DNA from: an uncultured Lachnospiraceae bacterium
Lineage (GTDB): Bacteria; Bacillota; Clostridia; Lachnospirales; Lachnospiraceae
DNA: 64,000 nucleotides
Assembly (NCBI GenBank): GCA_910589075.1
Contig: CAJUSK010000026.1
Span: 1 to 64,000, forward strand
Direction of reading: 5' to 3'
The notes under the pieces were generated by a model, which was not told the origin of the DNA, did no database searches, and was given only the letters and a program-made list of their open reading frames with translations. Shown one piece after another: positions 41,911-50,471 of this stretch; positions within the stretch are counted from its first letter, which is position 1; each line of letters starts with the position of its first letter. A program made the position numbers and the translations under genes.

Positions 41911-43089
41911 ATGGCAAAAAAGATTGTATTAGCAGGTGCATGTCGTACCGCAATCGGAACTATGGGAGGTTCTTTAAGCACAACTCCGGCAGTTGAGCTG
42001 GGTGCTATTGTTATCAAAGAGGCATTGCAGAGGGCAGGCGTTGCACCGGACCAGGTGGATCAGGTATATATGGGCTGTGTGATCCAGGCAGGTCTGGGAC
42101 AGAACGTGGCACGTCAGTCATCCATTAAGGCGGGGCTTCCGATTGAAGTTCCGGCAGTGACCACCAATGTTGTATGCGGATCCGGACTGAACAGTGTGAA
42201 TATGGCTGCGCAGATGATCATCGCCGGGGATGCAGATGTGGTAGTTGCAGGCGGTATGGAAAATATGTCCATGGCTCCCTATGCAATTCCGCAGGGCCGT
42301 TATGGATACAGAATGAACAACGGTGTTCTGGTTGATACCATGATTAAAGATGCATTGTGGGATGCGTTTAATGATTATCATATGATTACCACCGCAGATA
42401 ATATCTGCAGAGAATGGGGCCTGACAAGAGAAGAACTGGACGAGTTTGCACTCAAGAGCCAGTTGAAGGCTGAAGAAGCACAGAAAACTGGCGCATTTGA
42501 CAAGGAAATTGTTCCGGTTATGATTAAGAAGAAAAAAGAGATGGTTGAGTTCAAAGTGGACGAGGGTCCCAGAGCTGGTTCTACGATTGAAGGTCTTCAG
42601 AAACTGCGTGCCATCAATAAAGACGGTTTCGTAACGGCAGGTAACGCTTCCGGTATTAACGACGGTGCAGCAGCAGTTGTTGTTATGAGCGAAGAAAAGG
42701 CAAAAGAACTGGGCGTAACACCTATGGCTACCTGGGTGGCAGGTGCTCTGGCAGGCGTAAGGCCTGAAGTAATGGGTATCGGCCCTGTTGCATCTACCAG
42801 AAAAGTTATGGCAAAGACCGGCTATAAGATCGAAGACTTTGATATTATTGAAGCCAATGAAGCATTTGCGGCACAGTCTGTTGCAGTGGGCAAAGACCTG
42901 GGTATCGATGTGGATAAACAGCTCAACCCCAATGGCGGTGCTATTGCACTGGGTCATCCGGTTGGTGCATCCGGCTGCCGTATTTTAGTTACTCTGCTGC
43001 ATGAAATGCAGGCAAGAGGTGCTAAGAAAGGTCTTGCTACACTTTGTATCGGCGGCGGCATGGGCTGCTCCACAATCGTAGAAATGTAA
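41911..43089 (+). CDS. thlA: Acetyl-CoA acetyltransferase (thiolase)
   Basis: 392 residues. The acyl-accepting Cys lies in VVCGSGLNSVNMAAQ (about residue 90), with EANEAFAAQ, GGAIALGHPVGASG (His) and CIGGGMG (second Cys) near the end. It condenses two acetyl-CoA into acetoacetyl-CoA, the first step toward butyryl-CoA. GGAGG sits before the ATG. It begins the thl-crt-hbd-bcd-etfB-etfA operon; the 187-base gap before crt holds a strongly structured RNA. Confidence 0.97.
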   Translation: MAKKIVLAGACRTAIGTMGGSLSTTPAVELGAIVIKEALQRAGVAPDQVDQVYMGCVIQAGLGQNVARQSSIKAGLPIEVPAVTTNVVCGSGLNSVNMAAQMIIAGDADVVVAGGMENMSMAPYAIPQGRYGYRMNNGVLVDTMIKDALWDAFNDYHMITTADNICREWGLTREELDEFALKSQLKAEEAQKTGAFDKEIVPVMIKKKKEMVEFKVDEGPRAGSTIEGLQKLRAINKDGFVTAGNASGINDGAAAVVVMSEEKAKELGVTPMATWVAGALAGVRPEVMGIGPVASTRKVMAKTGYKIEDFDIIEANEAFAAQSVAVGKDLGIDVDKQLNPNGGAIALGHPVGASGCRILVTLLHEMQARGAKKGLATLCIGGGMGCSTIVEM

Positions 43090-43094
43090 TATGT

Positions 43095-43238
43095 ATCAGC
43101 CACGGAATCCGGCAGGCTTTGCCGGGACGCCGGGCGGAGCGGAGAACAGTATCCCCCGCAGATGCGCTGTATTGCAGGTTTGATGTCCTGTCAGCCTGCT
43201 GCGGGGGACTTTGGGTTTCCCGGCTTTTCCGTGCTGAT
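43095..43238 (+). ncRNA. Four-helix structured element between thlA and crt
   Basis: Outer helix ATCAGC-C-ACGGAA (43095-43107) with TTCCGTGCTGAT (43227-43238), 12 pairs and one bulged C. Inside are hairpin CCGGCA/TGCCGG (43109-43114 with 43120-43125), helix GCCGGG/CCCGGC (43129-43134 with 43219-43224) and helix CCCCCGCAG/CTGCGGGGG (43153-43161 with 43199-43207). No T-run follows, so it is not an ordinary terminator. It may be an mRNA processing or stability element, a regulatory RNA, or a small inverted-repeat insertion. Confidence 0.7.
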
Positions 43239-43276
43239 CTGTTAATAAATACATGATCAGGAGAAGGAGACTGTAA

Positions 43277-44062
43277 ATGGAATTTATTGTATATGAACAG
43301 AAAGGTGCTACAGGCATCATTACCATCAATCGTGAGAAAGCGCTGAATGCGTTGAATTCCACCGTACTGGAAGAACTTGACCAGACTCTGGACAATGTCA
43401 ATCTGGATGAGGTAAGATGCCTGATTTTAACGGGAGCAGGACAGAAATCTTTTGTGGCAGGCGCAGACATCGGTGAGATGAGCACACTTACCAAGGCGGA
43501 AGGTGAAGCCTTTGGCAAGAAAGGCAATGATGTATTCCGCAAGCTGGAGACTTTCCCCATTCCCGTGATCGCAGCGATCAATGGCTTTGCACTGGGCGGC
43601 GGCTGCGAGATTTCCATGAGCTGTGATATCAGAATCTGCTCTGAAAACGCAGTGTTTGGTCAGCCTGAAGTGGGACTGGGCATTACCCCCGGTTTTGGCG
43701 GCACACAGCGCCTTGCACGTCTGGTTGGCGCCGGCATGGCAAAACAGATGATTTATACCGCAAGAAATATCAAAGCGGACGAAGCATACAGGATCGGCCT
43801 TGTCAATGCGGTTTATCCGCAGGAAGAACTGATGCCTGCGGCTGAGAAGATGGCAGCCGGCATTGCTAAAAATGCTCCCATCGCTGTACGCAACTGCAAA
43901 AAAGCCATCAACGAAGGGCTTGATGTGGATATGGATGCAGCAATCGTTATAGAAGAAAAACTGTTCGGTGACTGCTTCGAGACAGAGGATCAGAAGTATG
44001 GCATGGCATTTTTCCTCGACAAAAACAAAGAAAAGGTAAAAGAACCCTTTAAAAATTGCTGA
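43277..44062 (+). CDS. crt: Crotonase (3-hydroxybutyryl-CoA dehydratase)
   Basis: 261 residues of the enoyl-CoA hydratase family. Oxyanion hole segments are KSFVAGADIGEM (about residue 60) and ALGGGCEISMSCDIR. The catalytic Glu pair lies in QPEVGLGITPGFGGTQRL. It dehydrates 3-hydroxybutyryl-CoA to crotonyl-CoA. GGAGAAGGAG precedes the ATG. hbd follows after an intergenic hairpin. Confidence 0.96.
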   Translation: MEFIVYEQKGATGIITINREKALNALNSTVLEELDQTLDNVNLDEVRCLILTGAGQKSFVAGADIGEMSTLTKAEGEAFGKKGNDVFRKLETFPIPVIAAINGFALGGGCEISMSCDIRICSENAVFGQPEVGLGITPGFGGTQRLARLVGAGMAKQMIYTARNIKADEAYRIGLVNAVYPQEELMPAAEKMAAGIAKNAPIAVRNCKKAINEGLDVDMDAAIVIEEKLFGDCFETEDQKYGMAFFLDKNKEKVKEPFKNC

Positions 44063-44079
44063 TATTACTATGTAACCCC

Positions 44080-44115
44080 GTCCGGAGCCACAGGCAGGTC
44101 CTGTGGCTGACGGAC
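44080..44115 (+). other. Intercistronic hairpin between crt and hbd
   Basis: GTCCG, then AGCCACAGG CAGGT CCTGTGGCT, then CGGAC: a nine-pair inner and five-pair outer stem without a T-run. It probably stabilises or separates message segments rather than ending transcription. Confidence 0.65.
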
Positions 44116-44146
44116 AACTATCATATATAATTCAGGAGGAGAGAGC

Positions 44147-44986
44147 ATGAAAGTAGGTATTATTGGGGCAGGAACCATGGGTTCCGGAATTGCACAGGCA
44201 TTTGCGCAGACAGAAGGATATGAAGTATTCCTGTGTGATATCAATGAAGAATTTGCGGCAAACGGAAAGAACAAAATTGCCAAAGGATTTGAAAAGAGAG
44301 TTGCAAAAGGCAAGATGGCTCAGGAAGATGCAGACAAGATTCTTGCAAAGATTACAACCGGTGTAAAGACAATCTGTACAGACTGTGATCTGATCGTGGA
44401 AGCAGCTCTGGAAGTAATGGATATTAAGAAACAGACTTTCAAAGAACTGGAAGACATCTGCAAAGAAAACTGCATTTTTGCAACCAATACTTCTTCCCTG
44501 TCCATTACGGAAATCGGTTCTGGCATTAACCGCCCCGTAATCGGCATGCATTTCTTCAATCCGGCTCCGGTTATGAAACTGGTGGAAGTGATTGCAGGTC
44601 TGAATACACCGGCTGAGACAGTGGATACCATTAAGAAAATCTCCGAAGAAATCGGCAAGACACCCGTACAGGTGGAAGAAGCAGCCGGATTTGTTGTAAA
44701 CAGGATTTTGATCCCCATGATTAATGAAGCTGTAAGCATTTATGCAGATGGCGTTGCCAGTGTGGAAGGTATTGACACAGCAATGAAACTGGGTGCGAAC
44801 CATCCGATGGGACCCCTTGAGCTGGGTGATCTGGTTGGTCTGGATATCTGCCTTGCCATTATGGAAGTGTTGTACAACGAAACAGGCGACTCCAAATACC
44901 GTCCTCATCCGCTTCTGAGAAAGATGGTTCGCGGCGGCCTGCTGGGACGTAAGACAGGCAAAGGCTTCTATGATTACAGCAAATAA
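44147..44986 (+). CDS. hbd: 3-Hydroxybutyryl-CoA dehydrogenase
   Basis: 279 residues. The NAD(P) Rossmann motif is GIIGAGTMGSGIAQAFAQ at the start. Catalytic positions are NTSSLSITEI (Ser) and MHFFNPAPVMKLVEVI (His), with the C-terminal PMGPLELGDLVGLD and GRKTGKGFYDY. It reduces acetoacetyl-CoA to 3-hydroxybutyryl-CoA. CAGGAGGAG precedes the ATG. Confidence 0.97.
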   Translation: MKVGIIGAGTMGSGIAQAFAQTEGYEVFLCDINEEFAANGKNKIAKGFEKRVAKGKMAQEDADKILAKITTGVKTICTDCDLIVEAALEVMDIKKQTFKELEDICKENCIFATNTSSLSITEIGSGINRPVIGMHFFNPAPVMKLVEVIAGLNTPAETVDTIKKISEEIGKTPVQVEEAAGFVVNRILIPMINEAVSIYADGVASVEGIDTAMKLGANHPMGPLELGDLVGLDICLAIMEVLYNETGDSKYRPHPLLRKMVRGGLLGRKTGKGFYDYSK

Positions 44987-45014
44987 ACAATAAACGATGG
45001 AGGAATAAAAGATC

Positions 45015-46166
45015 ATGGATTTTACTTTGAGCAAAGAACATGAAATGGCGAGAACTTTATTCAAAGAATTCGCTGAAAAAGAAGTAAAGCCTCTGGCTCA
45101 GGAGGTAGATGAAACAGAAGTGTTCCCCAGAGGAACCGTTGAAAAAATGGCAAAATACGGTTTCCTGGGCATTCCGGTTCCCAAGGAGTATGGCGGACAG
45201 GGCTGTGATCCTCTTACCTACGCAATGTGTGTGGAGGAACTTTCCAAAGTATGTGGTACCACCGGTGTAATCGTGTCTGCACATACTTCTCTGTGCATTG
45301 ACCCGATTATGACTTATGGTACAGAAGAGCAGAAGCAGAAATATGTTGTACCCCTTGCAAAGGGTGAAAAACTGGGTGCTTTTGGTCTGACCGAGCCCGG
45401 CGCAGGTACAGATGCACAGGGACAGCAGACAAAGGCTGTTCTGGATGGTGACGAATGGGTACTGAACGGCAGCAAATGCTTTATCACAAACGGTAAAGAA
45501 GCTGACGTATACATCGTGATTGCCGTAACGGGCAAAATTGAGAAACGCGGCAGAATGCAGAAAGAAATTTCCGCATTTATCGTAGAAAAAGGTACACCCG
45601 GATTTTCCTTCGGCACAAAGGAAAACAAAATGGGTATCCGCGGTTCTTCCACATATGAACTGATTTTCACAGACTGCAGAATCCCTAAGGAAAATCTGCT
45701 CGGCCAGAAGGGAAAGGGTTTTGCAATCGCAATGCATACACTGGATGGTGGACGTATCGGTATTGCTGCACAGGCGCTGGGTATTGCTGAAGGCGCACTC
45801 GAAACCACTGTTGCATATGTAAAAGAAAGAAAACAGTTCGGCAGATCCATAGCACAGTTCCAGAATACCCAGTTCCAGCTTGCTGATATGGCTACAAAGG
45901 TAGAAGCAGCGCAGTTGCTGGTATATAAGGCAGCTATGGCAAAAGCTACACAGAAAGTATATTCTGTAGAAGCAGCCAAAGCAAAACTGTATGCGGCAGA
46001 AGTTGCCATGGAAGTAACAACCAAATGCGTACAGCTCCATGGTGGTTATGGCTACATCAGAGAATACGACGTAGAACGTATGATGCGTGATGCCAAGATT
46101 ACCGAAATCTATGAAGGCACCAGCGAAGTACAGCGCATGGTTATCAGCGGCGCACTGCTGAAGTAG
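45015..46166 (+). CDS. bcd: Butyryl-CoA dehydrogenase
   Basis: 383 residues, acyl-CoA dehydrogenase fold. FAD-binding segments are FGLTEPGAGTDAQGQQTKA and CFITNGKEADVYIV. The catalytic Glu lies in IYEGTSEVQRMVIS near the end (about residue 368). With EtfAB it reduces crotonyl-CoA to butyryl-CoA while bifurcating electrons from NADH to ferredoxin and crotonyl-CoA. Position between hbd and etfB is the usual clostridial order. GATGGAGG precedes the ATG. Confidence 0.97.
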   Translation: MDFTLSKEHEMARTLFKEFAEKEVKPLAQEVDETEVFPRGTVEKMAKYGFLGIPVPKEYGGQGCDPLTYAMCVEELSKVCGTTGVIVSAHTSLCIDPIMTYGTEEQKQKYVVPLAKGEKLGAFGLTEPGAGTDAQGQQTKAVLDGDEWVLNGSKCFITNGKEADVYIVIAVTGKIEKRGRMQKEISAFIVEKGTPGFSFGTKENKMGIRGSSTYELIFTDCRIPKENLLGQKGKGFAIAMHTLDGGRIGIAAQALGIAEGALETTVAYVKERKQFGRSIAQFQNTQFQLADMATKVEAAQLLVYKAAMAKATQKVYSVEAAKAKLYAAEVAMEVTTKCVQLHGGYGYIREYDVERMMRDAKITEIYEGTSEVQRMVISGALLK

Positions 46167-46202
46167 TATAGAAGAAATAATAAAATAAGGAGAGAAAATA
46201 CA

Positions 46203-46988
46203 ATGAAAATCGTTGTTTGTATTAAACAGGTGCCTGATACAAAGGGTGGCGTTAAGTTTAACCCTGACGGTACGCTTGACAGAGCGGCAATGCTTGCTAT
46301 TATGAATCCGGATGACAAAGCTGGTCTGGAAGCTGCGCTGAGATTAAAAGATCAGTACGGCGCAGAAGTAACAGTACTGACCATGGGCCTTCCCAAAGCA
46401 ACCGATGTTCTGCGGGAAGCTATTGCCATGGGTGCTGACAAGGGTATCCTTGTAACAGACAGAGTACTGGGTGGTGCAGATACCTGGGCTACTTCCACGA
46501 CTATTGCAGGCGCAATCAGAAATCTGGAATATGACCTGATCATTACCGGTCGTCAGGCGATCGACGGCGATACTGCACAGGTTGGTCCGCAGATTGCAGA
46601 ACATCTGCAGATTCCGGTTATTTCCTATGCACAGGATATTAAGGTGGATGGCAATACAGTTACGGTACAGCGTCAGTATGATGACAGATACCATGTACTG
46701 GAAGTACAGATGCCCTGCCTGATTACAGCTCTTTCCGAATTGAATGAGCCCCGTTATATGACACCCGGCGGAATCTTTGATGCGTGCAGCGCAGAGATTA
46801 CCACATGGGGCAGAGCAGATCTGAAAGATGTGGATGATTCCAATCTGGGTCTTGCAGGTTCTCCGACAAAAATTGCAAAGGCATCTGACAAGGTGCGTAA
46901 AGGTGCAGGCGAGAAGGTAACACCCGATTCTCCCGAAGATGCAGTGGCTTACCTGATTGGTAAATTCAAAGAGAAACATGTCATTTAA
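46203..46988 (+). CDS. etfB: Electron transfer flavoprotein beta subunit
   Basis: 261 residues. Begins KIVVCIKQVPDTKGGVKFNP, with ITGRQAIDGDTAQVGPQIAE near residue 118, the family signature that binds the flavin. It partners EtfA and holds the FAD that splits NADH electrons. AAGGAGAG precedes the ATG. etfA starts 20 bases after its stop. Confidence 0.96.
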   Translation: MKIVVCIKQVPDTKGGVKFNPDGTLDRAAMLAIMNPDDKAGLEAALRLKDQYGAEVTVLTMGLPKATDVLREAIAMGADKGILVTDRVLGGADTWATSTTIAGAIRNLEYDLIITGRQAIDGDTAQVGPQIAEHLQIPVISYAQDIKVDGNTVTVQRQYDDRYHVLEVQMPCLITALSELNEPRYMTPGGIFDACSAEITTWGRADLKDVDDSNLGLAGSPTKIAKASDKVRKGAGEKVTPDSPEDAVAYLIGKFKEKHVI

Positions 46989-47008
46989 AAAATAAGGTGG
47001 TGAACGAG

Positions 47009-48058
47009 ATGAACTTAGAAGAATATAAAGGCGTATATGTGTATGCACAGCAGGTTGACAATGAGATCAGCGGCATTGCATACGAATTACTTGGAAAAGC
47101 AAAAGAACTGGCTGCCCCTCTGAATACAGACGTAACGGCAGTCCTGATCGGCTCCGATGTAAAGGGCCTTGCAGATTCTCTGGCAGAGTATGGCGCTGAT
47201 AAAGTAATCGTTGTGGATGATCCGGAACTGAAAGATTACAGAACAGAACCTTATGCACATGCACTTGCCTGCGTTATTAATAAATACAAACCTGAAATTG
47301 TGCTGGTAGGCGCTACTGCAATCGGCAGGGATCTGGGACCTACGGTATCCGCAAGAGTGGCTACCGGTCTGACAGCAGACTGTACCGTACTGGAAATCGG
47401 TGATTTCCCGCTGGTAGCAGTTCCCGGCAAGGAAGACGAGCAGAAGCACAATCAGTTACTGATGACCCGTCCTGCATTTGGCGGTAACACCATTGCTACG
47501 ATTGCATGCCCGAACAACCGTCCTCAGATGGCTACTGTACGTCCTGGCGTTATGCAGAAAATCGAGCCTATCAAAGGTGCAAAAGCCAATATTGAAGAGT
47601 ACAATCCCGGATTTACCCCGGACAAGAGATATGTGACCATTAAAGAAGTGGTAAAGGCTGTTTCCAATACCGTGGATATTATGGACGCTAAGATCCTCGT
47701 ATCCGGCGGACGTGGCGTAGGCTCTCCGGATAACTTTAAGATTCTGGAAGATCTGGCTGCAGTACTGGGCGGCACTGTAAGCTGCTCCCGTGCGGTAGTA
47801 GATTCCGGCTGGAAACCGAAAGATCTGCAGGTAGGACAGACCGGTAAAACCGTTCGTCCGAACGTATATTTTGCAATCGGTATTTCCGGTGCGATTCAGC
47901 ATGTGGCAGGTATGGAAGAGTCCGATATCATCGTTGCTATCAATAAAGATGAAGATGCTCCGATCTTTGATGTGGCAGATTACGGTATCGTAGGCGATCT
48001 GAACAAGATCGTTCCTGCTCTGACAGAGAGCCTGAAGGCAGAACTTGCTGCAAAATAA
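47009..48058 (+). CDS. etfA: Electron transfer flavoprotein alpha subunit
   Basis: 349 residues. N-terminal domain GVYVYAQQVDNEISG. The C-terminal FAD domain carries VSGGRGVGSPDNFKILEDLA, DSGWKPKDLQVGQTGKTVRP, IGISGAIQHVAGM and INKDEDAPIFDVADYGIVGD. ATG 47009 has GGTGGTG ahead; an in-frame GTG at 46997 is less likely. It ends the butyryl-CoA operon, with a strong terminator about 100 bases later. Butyrate kinase or CoA-transferase genes are not in the window. Confidence 0.96.
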   Translation: MNLEEYKGVYVYAQQVDNEISGIAYELLGKAKELAAPLNTDVTAVLIGSDVKGLADSLAEYGADKVIVVDDPELKDYRTEPYAHALACVINKYKPEIVLVGATAIGRDLGPTVSARVATGLTADCTVLEIGDFPLVAVPGKEDEQKHNQLLMTRPAFGGNTIATIACPNNRPQMATVRPGVMQKIEPIKGAKANIEEYNPGFTPDKRYVTIKEVVKAVSNTVDIMDAKILVSGGRGVGSPDNFKILEDLAAVLGGTVSCSRAVVDSGWKPKDLQVGQTGKTVRPNVYFAIGISGAIQHVAGMEESDIIVAINKDEDAPIFDVADYGIVGDLNKIVPALTESLKAELAAK

Positions 48059-48162
48059 GCTCAGATTCACATAACATACAATGGAAATCCGCTGTTGGAG
48101 GAAAACCCATTGTGCTGACAATGGAAAGCAGGATACATGCGCTTTCTGTTGACATATGAAAG

Positions 48163-48200
48163 ATGACCGGATTTTATAAATCAAAATCCGGTCATTTTTT
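48163..48200 (+). terminator. Terminator of the butyryl-CoA operon
   Basis: ATGACCGGATTTT paired over 13 bases with AAAATCCGGTCAT, followed by six T. The reverse strand also has an A/T flank, so it may serve the RNA repair genes as well. Confidence 0.92.
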
Positions 48201-48225
48201 ATATGTTTGTGTGCTGCTTGTTTTC

Positions 48226-49359
48226 CTACGTCTGTTCTTTACATAAGATTGTTACTTTTTCGGCCTCCCAGGGTTCTGGCGGTTCCAGTTTTCGGATCAT
48301 TTCTTCCAGCGCTTTGTCGGGAATGTATCGTGTCCTGATTTGGTTTCGTTCCAACAGTTCGTGGTAGGGAACTTCCAGATAGTAAATATGGACACGGGCC
48401 TTATAATCGGAAAAGAGAGTAATCAGTTTTTTTCTGGTCTCCCGCAGAAGGTTGGTGGCATTCCAGATAAAAGGCTGCCTGTCTCTGAGGAAAACGCGCG
48501 CCTGATTCAGCGCTGCCTGGACTACCTTACCGGAGCTTTTGGTGGGTGGTATTTTCATTGTTTCCCGCAGGGCGTCCAGAGAAATAACCGGAAGCTGCGG
48601 TCTGTTTTTTTCTATCCAGGTATCTTTCCCCGCCAGCGGCAGACCGGCCATCACAATGACATCAAAACAGGTGTCATTGTACAGTTGGGCGCCATGCCAC
48701 ATATCCTGTCTGTGAAAAAACTGAAACCGTGTATATGCATCCGAAAATGTCCAGGCGTTATCCCAGACGCCCAGTTCCTTTGCATACTCTGCAAACAGTT
48801 CCACCTGTTGTGCCAGCTCTTTTGTGTCTTTGGCGATGCGTCCCAGTACATCCGCATGGGAGAGCAGATACAGAAGACGAAGTGGGATGGTTTCGGAAGC
48901 GCGAAGCAATTCAAAATCCGGACGCTCTTTCGTCCAGAACCATACCGGCAGTCCATGATACCGGATCAGCTTTGCAACGGTTTCTCTTTGCCGGAAGGTA
49001 AGACCAAACCGCTGCGCTTCCCGATAAGCCAGACAGCGGAATATTTTTTCTCCCAGCAGGGTGTGCCTGGGAGAAACCCAGACACCATCCTCCTGCTTAG
49101 TACAGACAGATTTCCCGATATCATGAAACGCAGCCGCCAGAAATAAAAGCGTTTGTTCATCGGAAGGAAGGAACTGCCATAAGGCAGACTCTGTGAGTCT
49201 CTGGCAGACCATTTCCGTATGTTGGTACACGTCGCCTTCCCCGTGATATTCCGGATTTTGGGGAATTTGTTTCAGGGCAGACAGTTCCGGATACTGTTTT
49301 GCCAGCCAGGACAGAGAAAAACCGTTATCTGACATTTCATCACAGATATTACAGTGCAT
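48226..49359 (-). CDS. HD-Pnk: HD phosphohydrolase fused to polynucleotide kinase
   Basis: 377 residues. The N-terminal HD domain (about 40-205) shows YQHTEMVCQRL, AAAFHDIGKSV and LLSHADVLGR, supplying the metal-binding His-Asp set. The C-terminal P-loop kinase (about 225-370) has MAGLPLAGKDTWI (Walker A), SLDALRE, and IWNATNLLRETRKKLITLF, as in T4 Pnkp-type 5-OH kinases. Bacterial HD-Pnk enzymes heal broken RNA ends, the HD part removing 3-phosphates and the kinase phosphorylating 5-OH ends. It is translated 11 bases inside the end of the RNA ligase gene, so the two are coupled. The substrate RNA (perhaps tRNA) is inferred. Confidence 0.85.
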   Translation of the reverse strand: MHCNICDEMSDNGFSLSWLAKQYPELSALKQIPQNPEYHGEGDVYQHTEMVCQRLTESALWQFLPSDEQTLLFLAAAFHDIGKSVCTKQEDGVWVSPRHTLLGEKIFRCLAYREAQRFGLTFRQRETVAKLIRYHGLPVWFWTKERPDFELLRASETIPLRLLYLLSHADVLGRIAKDTKELAQQVELFAEYAKELGVWDNAWTFSDAYTRFQFFHRQDMWHGAQLYNDTCFDVIVMAGLPLAGKDTWIEKNRPQLPVISLDALRETMKIPPTKSSGKVVQAALNQARVFLRDRQPFIWNATNLLRETRKKLITLFSDYKARVHIYYLEVPYHELLERNQIRTRYIPDKALEEMIRKLEPPEPWEAEKVTILCKEQT

Positions 49360-50167
49360 TATAGTCCGCCTCCTCCCTCATGGAGAACAGATCCACACCT
49401 TCTGCCAGACGATTTGCGATTATGGGACGGTTCACCCAGTGGCTTTCGGAGTCAAGGATGACGCTGAGGAAGGAACTCCGCACAAATTTCAATCGATCCG
49501 TCACATAATCCCCATCTTCCACCTTTATATAAATCCCTTCCATCGTACCTGTCAGATCCGTCTGCCGGAGCGCTGTTTCGGGATTTACGCCACTTTTTTT
49601 GCACTGCATCTGAAAATTCTCACCTGCTGTATTTGAAATAAACTGGCTTGGCCCGATCCACTGTTCAATTTCCTCCGTATTTTCAAAATAACCCTCCGTC
49701 AGTACACGAACCGACCGGATAAAGGAAGATTCCTGTAAGAACTCCCTGCGCCTGCGGGTGGAAAAAAAGACACCCTCTTTTTTATCAAATACATCAAATT
49801 CCATGAAATAATGAGGCAGTCTGTCATAAAAGACAGTATGTTTTGCATACAACCACTCTCCATATAAAACATACCTGTCTCCCAACAGACGCCATAACCT
49901 GTCTTCAAAACATCCTGCCCATACTTTAAACAAGTCAAACTGCCGTTCTCCATAACCTCCATTTAAGAAATGTCCCCGGCTCTGAAGATACATAGTTCTG
50001 CCGCTGCTAAAACCAATGCCGCAATTCGCGCCGTCCACTTTTTCTTCCAACACCAGATACTTTCCTGTTATCTGAGAAAAGTCAACACTCTTTAAATCCT
50101 CGTCCCCTGCCTGTTTCATAGAGCCTTTCAGATGGCGGGTCCGGGGATATTTATAAATTCGTTCCAT
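49349..50167 (-). CDS. RNA ligase (nucleotidyltransferase superfamily)
   Basis: 272 residues. The adenylylation Lys is in EEKVDGANCGIGF (motif I, KxDGxN). Motif III-like YVLYGEWLYAKH follows, motif IV is EGIYIKVED and motif V DRLKFVR. It seals 5-phosphate and 3-OH RNA ends with ATP. ATG 50167 (MERIYKYPRT) has GGAGG nine bases upstream; the frame is open further to 50236, but that part looks like leader sequence. It is the first gene of a two-gene unit with HD-Pnk, which makes the ends it can seal. Confidence 0.87.
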   Translation of the reverse strand: MERIYKYPRTRHLKGSMKQAGDEDLKSVDFSQITGKYLVLEEKVDGANCGIGFSSGRTMYLQSRGHFLNGGYGERQFDLFKVWAGCFEDRLWRLLGDRYVLYGEWLYAKHTVFYDRLPHYFMEFDVFDKKEGVFFSTRRRREFLQESSFIRSVRVLTEGYFENTEEIEQWIGPSQFISNTAGENFQMQCKKSGVNPETALRQTDLTGTMEGIYIKVEDGDYVTDRLKFVRSSFLSVILDSESHWVNRPIIANRLAEGVDLFSMREEADYNAL

Positions 50168-50300
50168 ACAAATACCTCCGATGCAAATCAAAAATAAAAC
50201 CCATGCGACTCCACATACCCAAAACAAGGTACACAAAAAACACCAGCCGCAGATGATTCAGCGTCTGCCGTTTTCCTGTATCTGTTATGGGAATCTGGTA

Positions 50301-50316
50301 TTACATGGGTTCCTCC
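50301..50316 (-). promoter_or_regulatory. Start-stop minimal ORF with ribosome site in the RNA ligase leader
   Basis: On the minus strand GGAGGA (50311-50316) is followed four bases later by ATG directly joined to TAA (50301-50306), about 135 bases before the ligase ATG. The rest of the 50168-50471 gap holds the two promoters and a weak GCAGA/TCTGC hairpin with TGTTTTTTG (about 50236-50265). Confidence 0.4.
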
Positions 50317-50365
50317 AATCTGAAATCAACTCTTAACAACATCATATTACTTGAATTGTAAATCA

Positions 50366-50394
50366 CTATAACATAATACACTGCTACATGTCAA
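50366..50394 (-). promoter_or_regulatory. Promoter of the RNA repair unit
   Basis: Minus strand TTGACA (50389-50394), 17-base spacer, TTATAG (50366-50371). Leader of about 190 bases. Confidence 0.65.
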
Positions 50395-50405
50395 TTTTTT
50401 AATAC

Positions 50406-50434
50406 TTGCAGAAACCCCGTTTATACTGTATGAT
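50406..50434 (+). promoter_or_regulatory. Promoter of the BMP transporter operon
   Basis: TTGCAG (50406-50411), 17-base spacer, TATGAT (50429-50434). It is back to back with the RNA ligase promoter. Confidence 0.7.
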
Positions 50435-50471
50435 GATAAGGAAAATAGTGAAATTGCACAGGAGGTAATTT

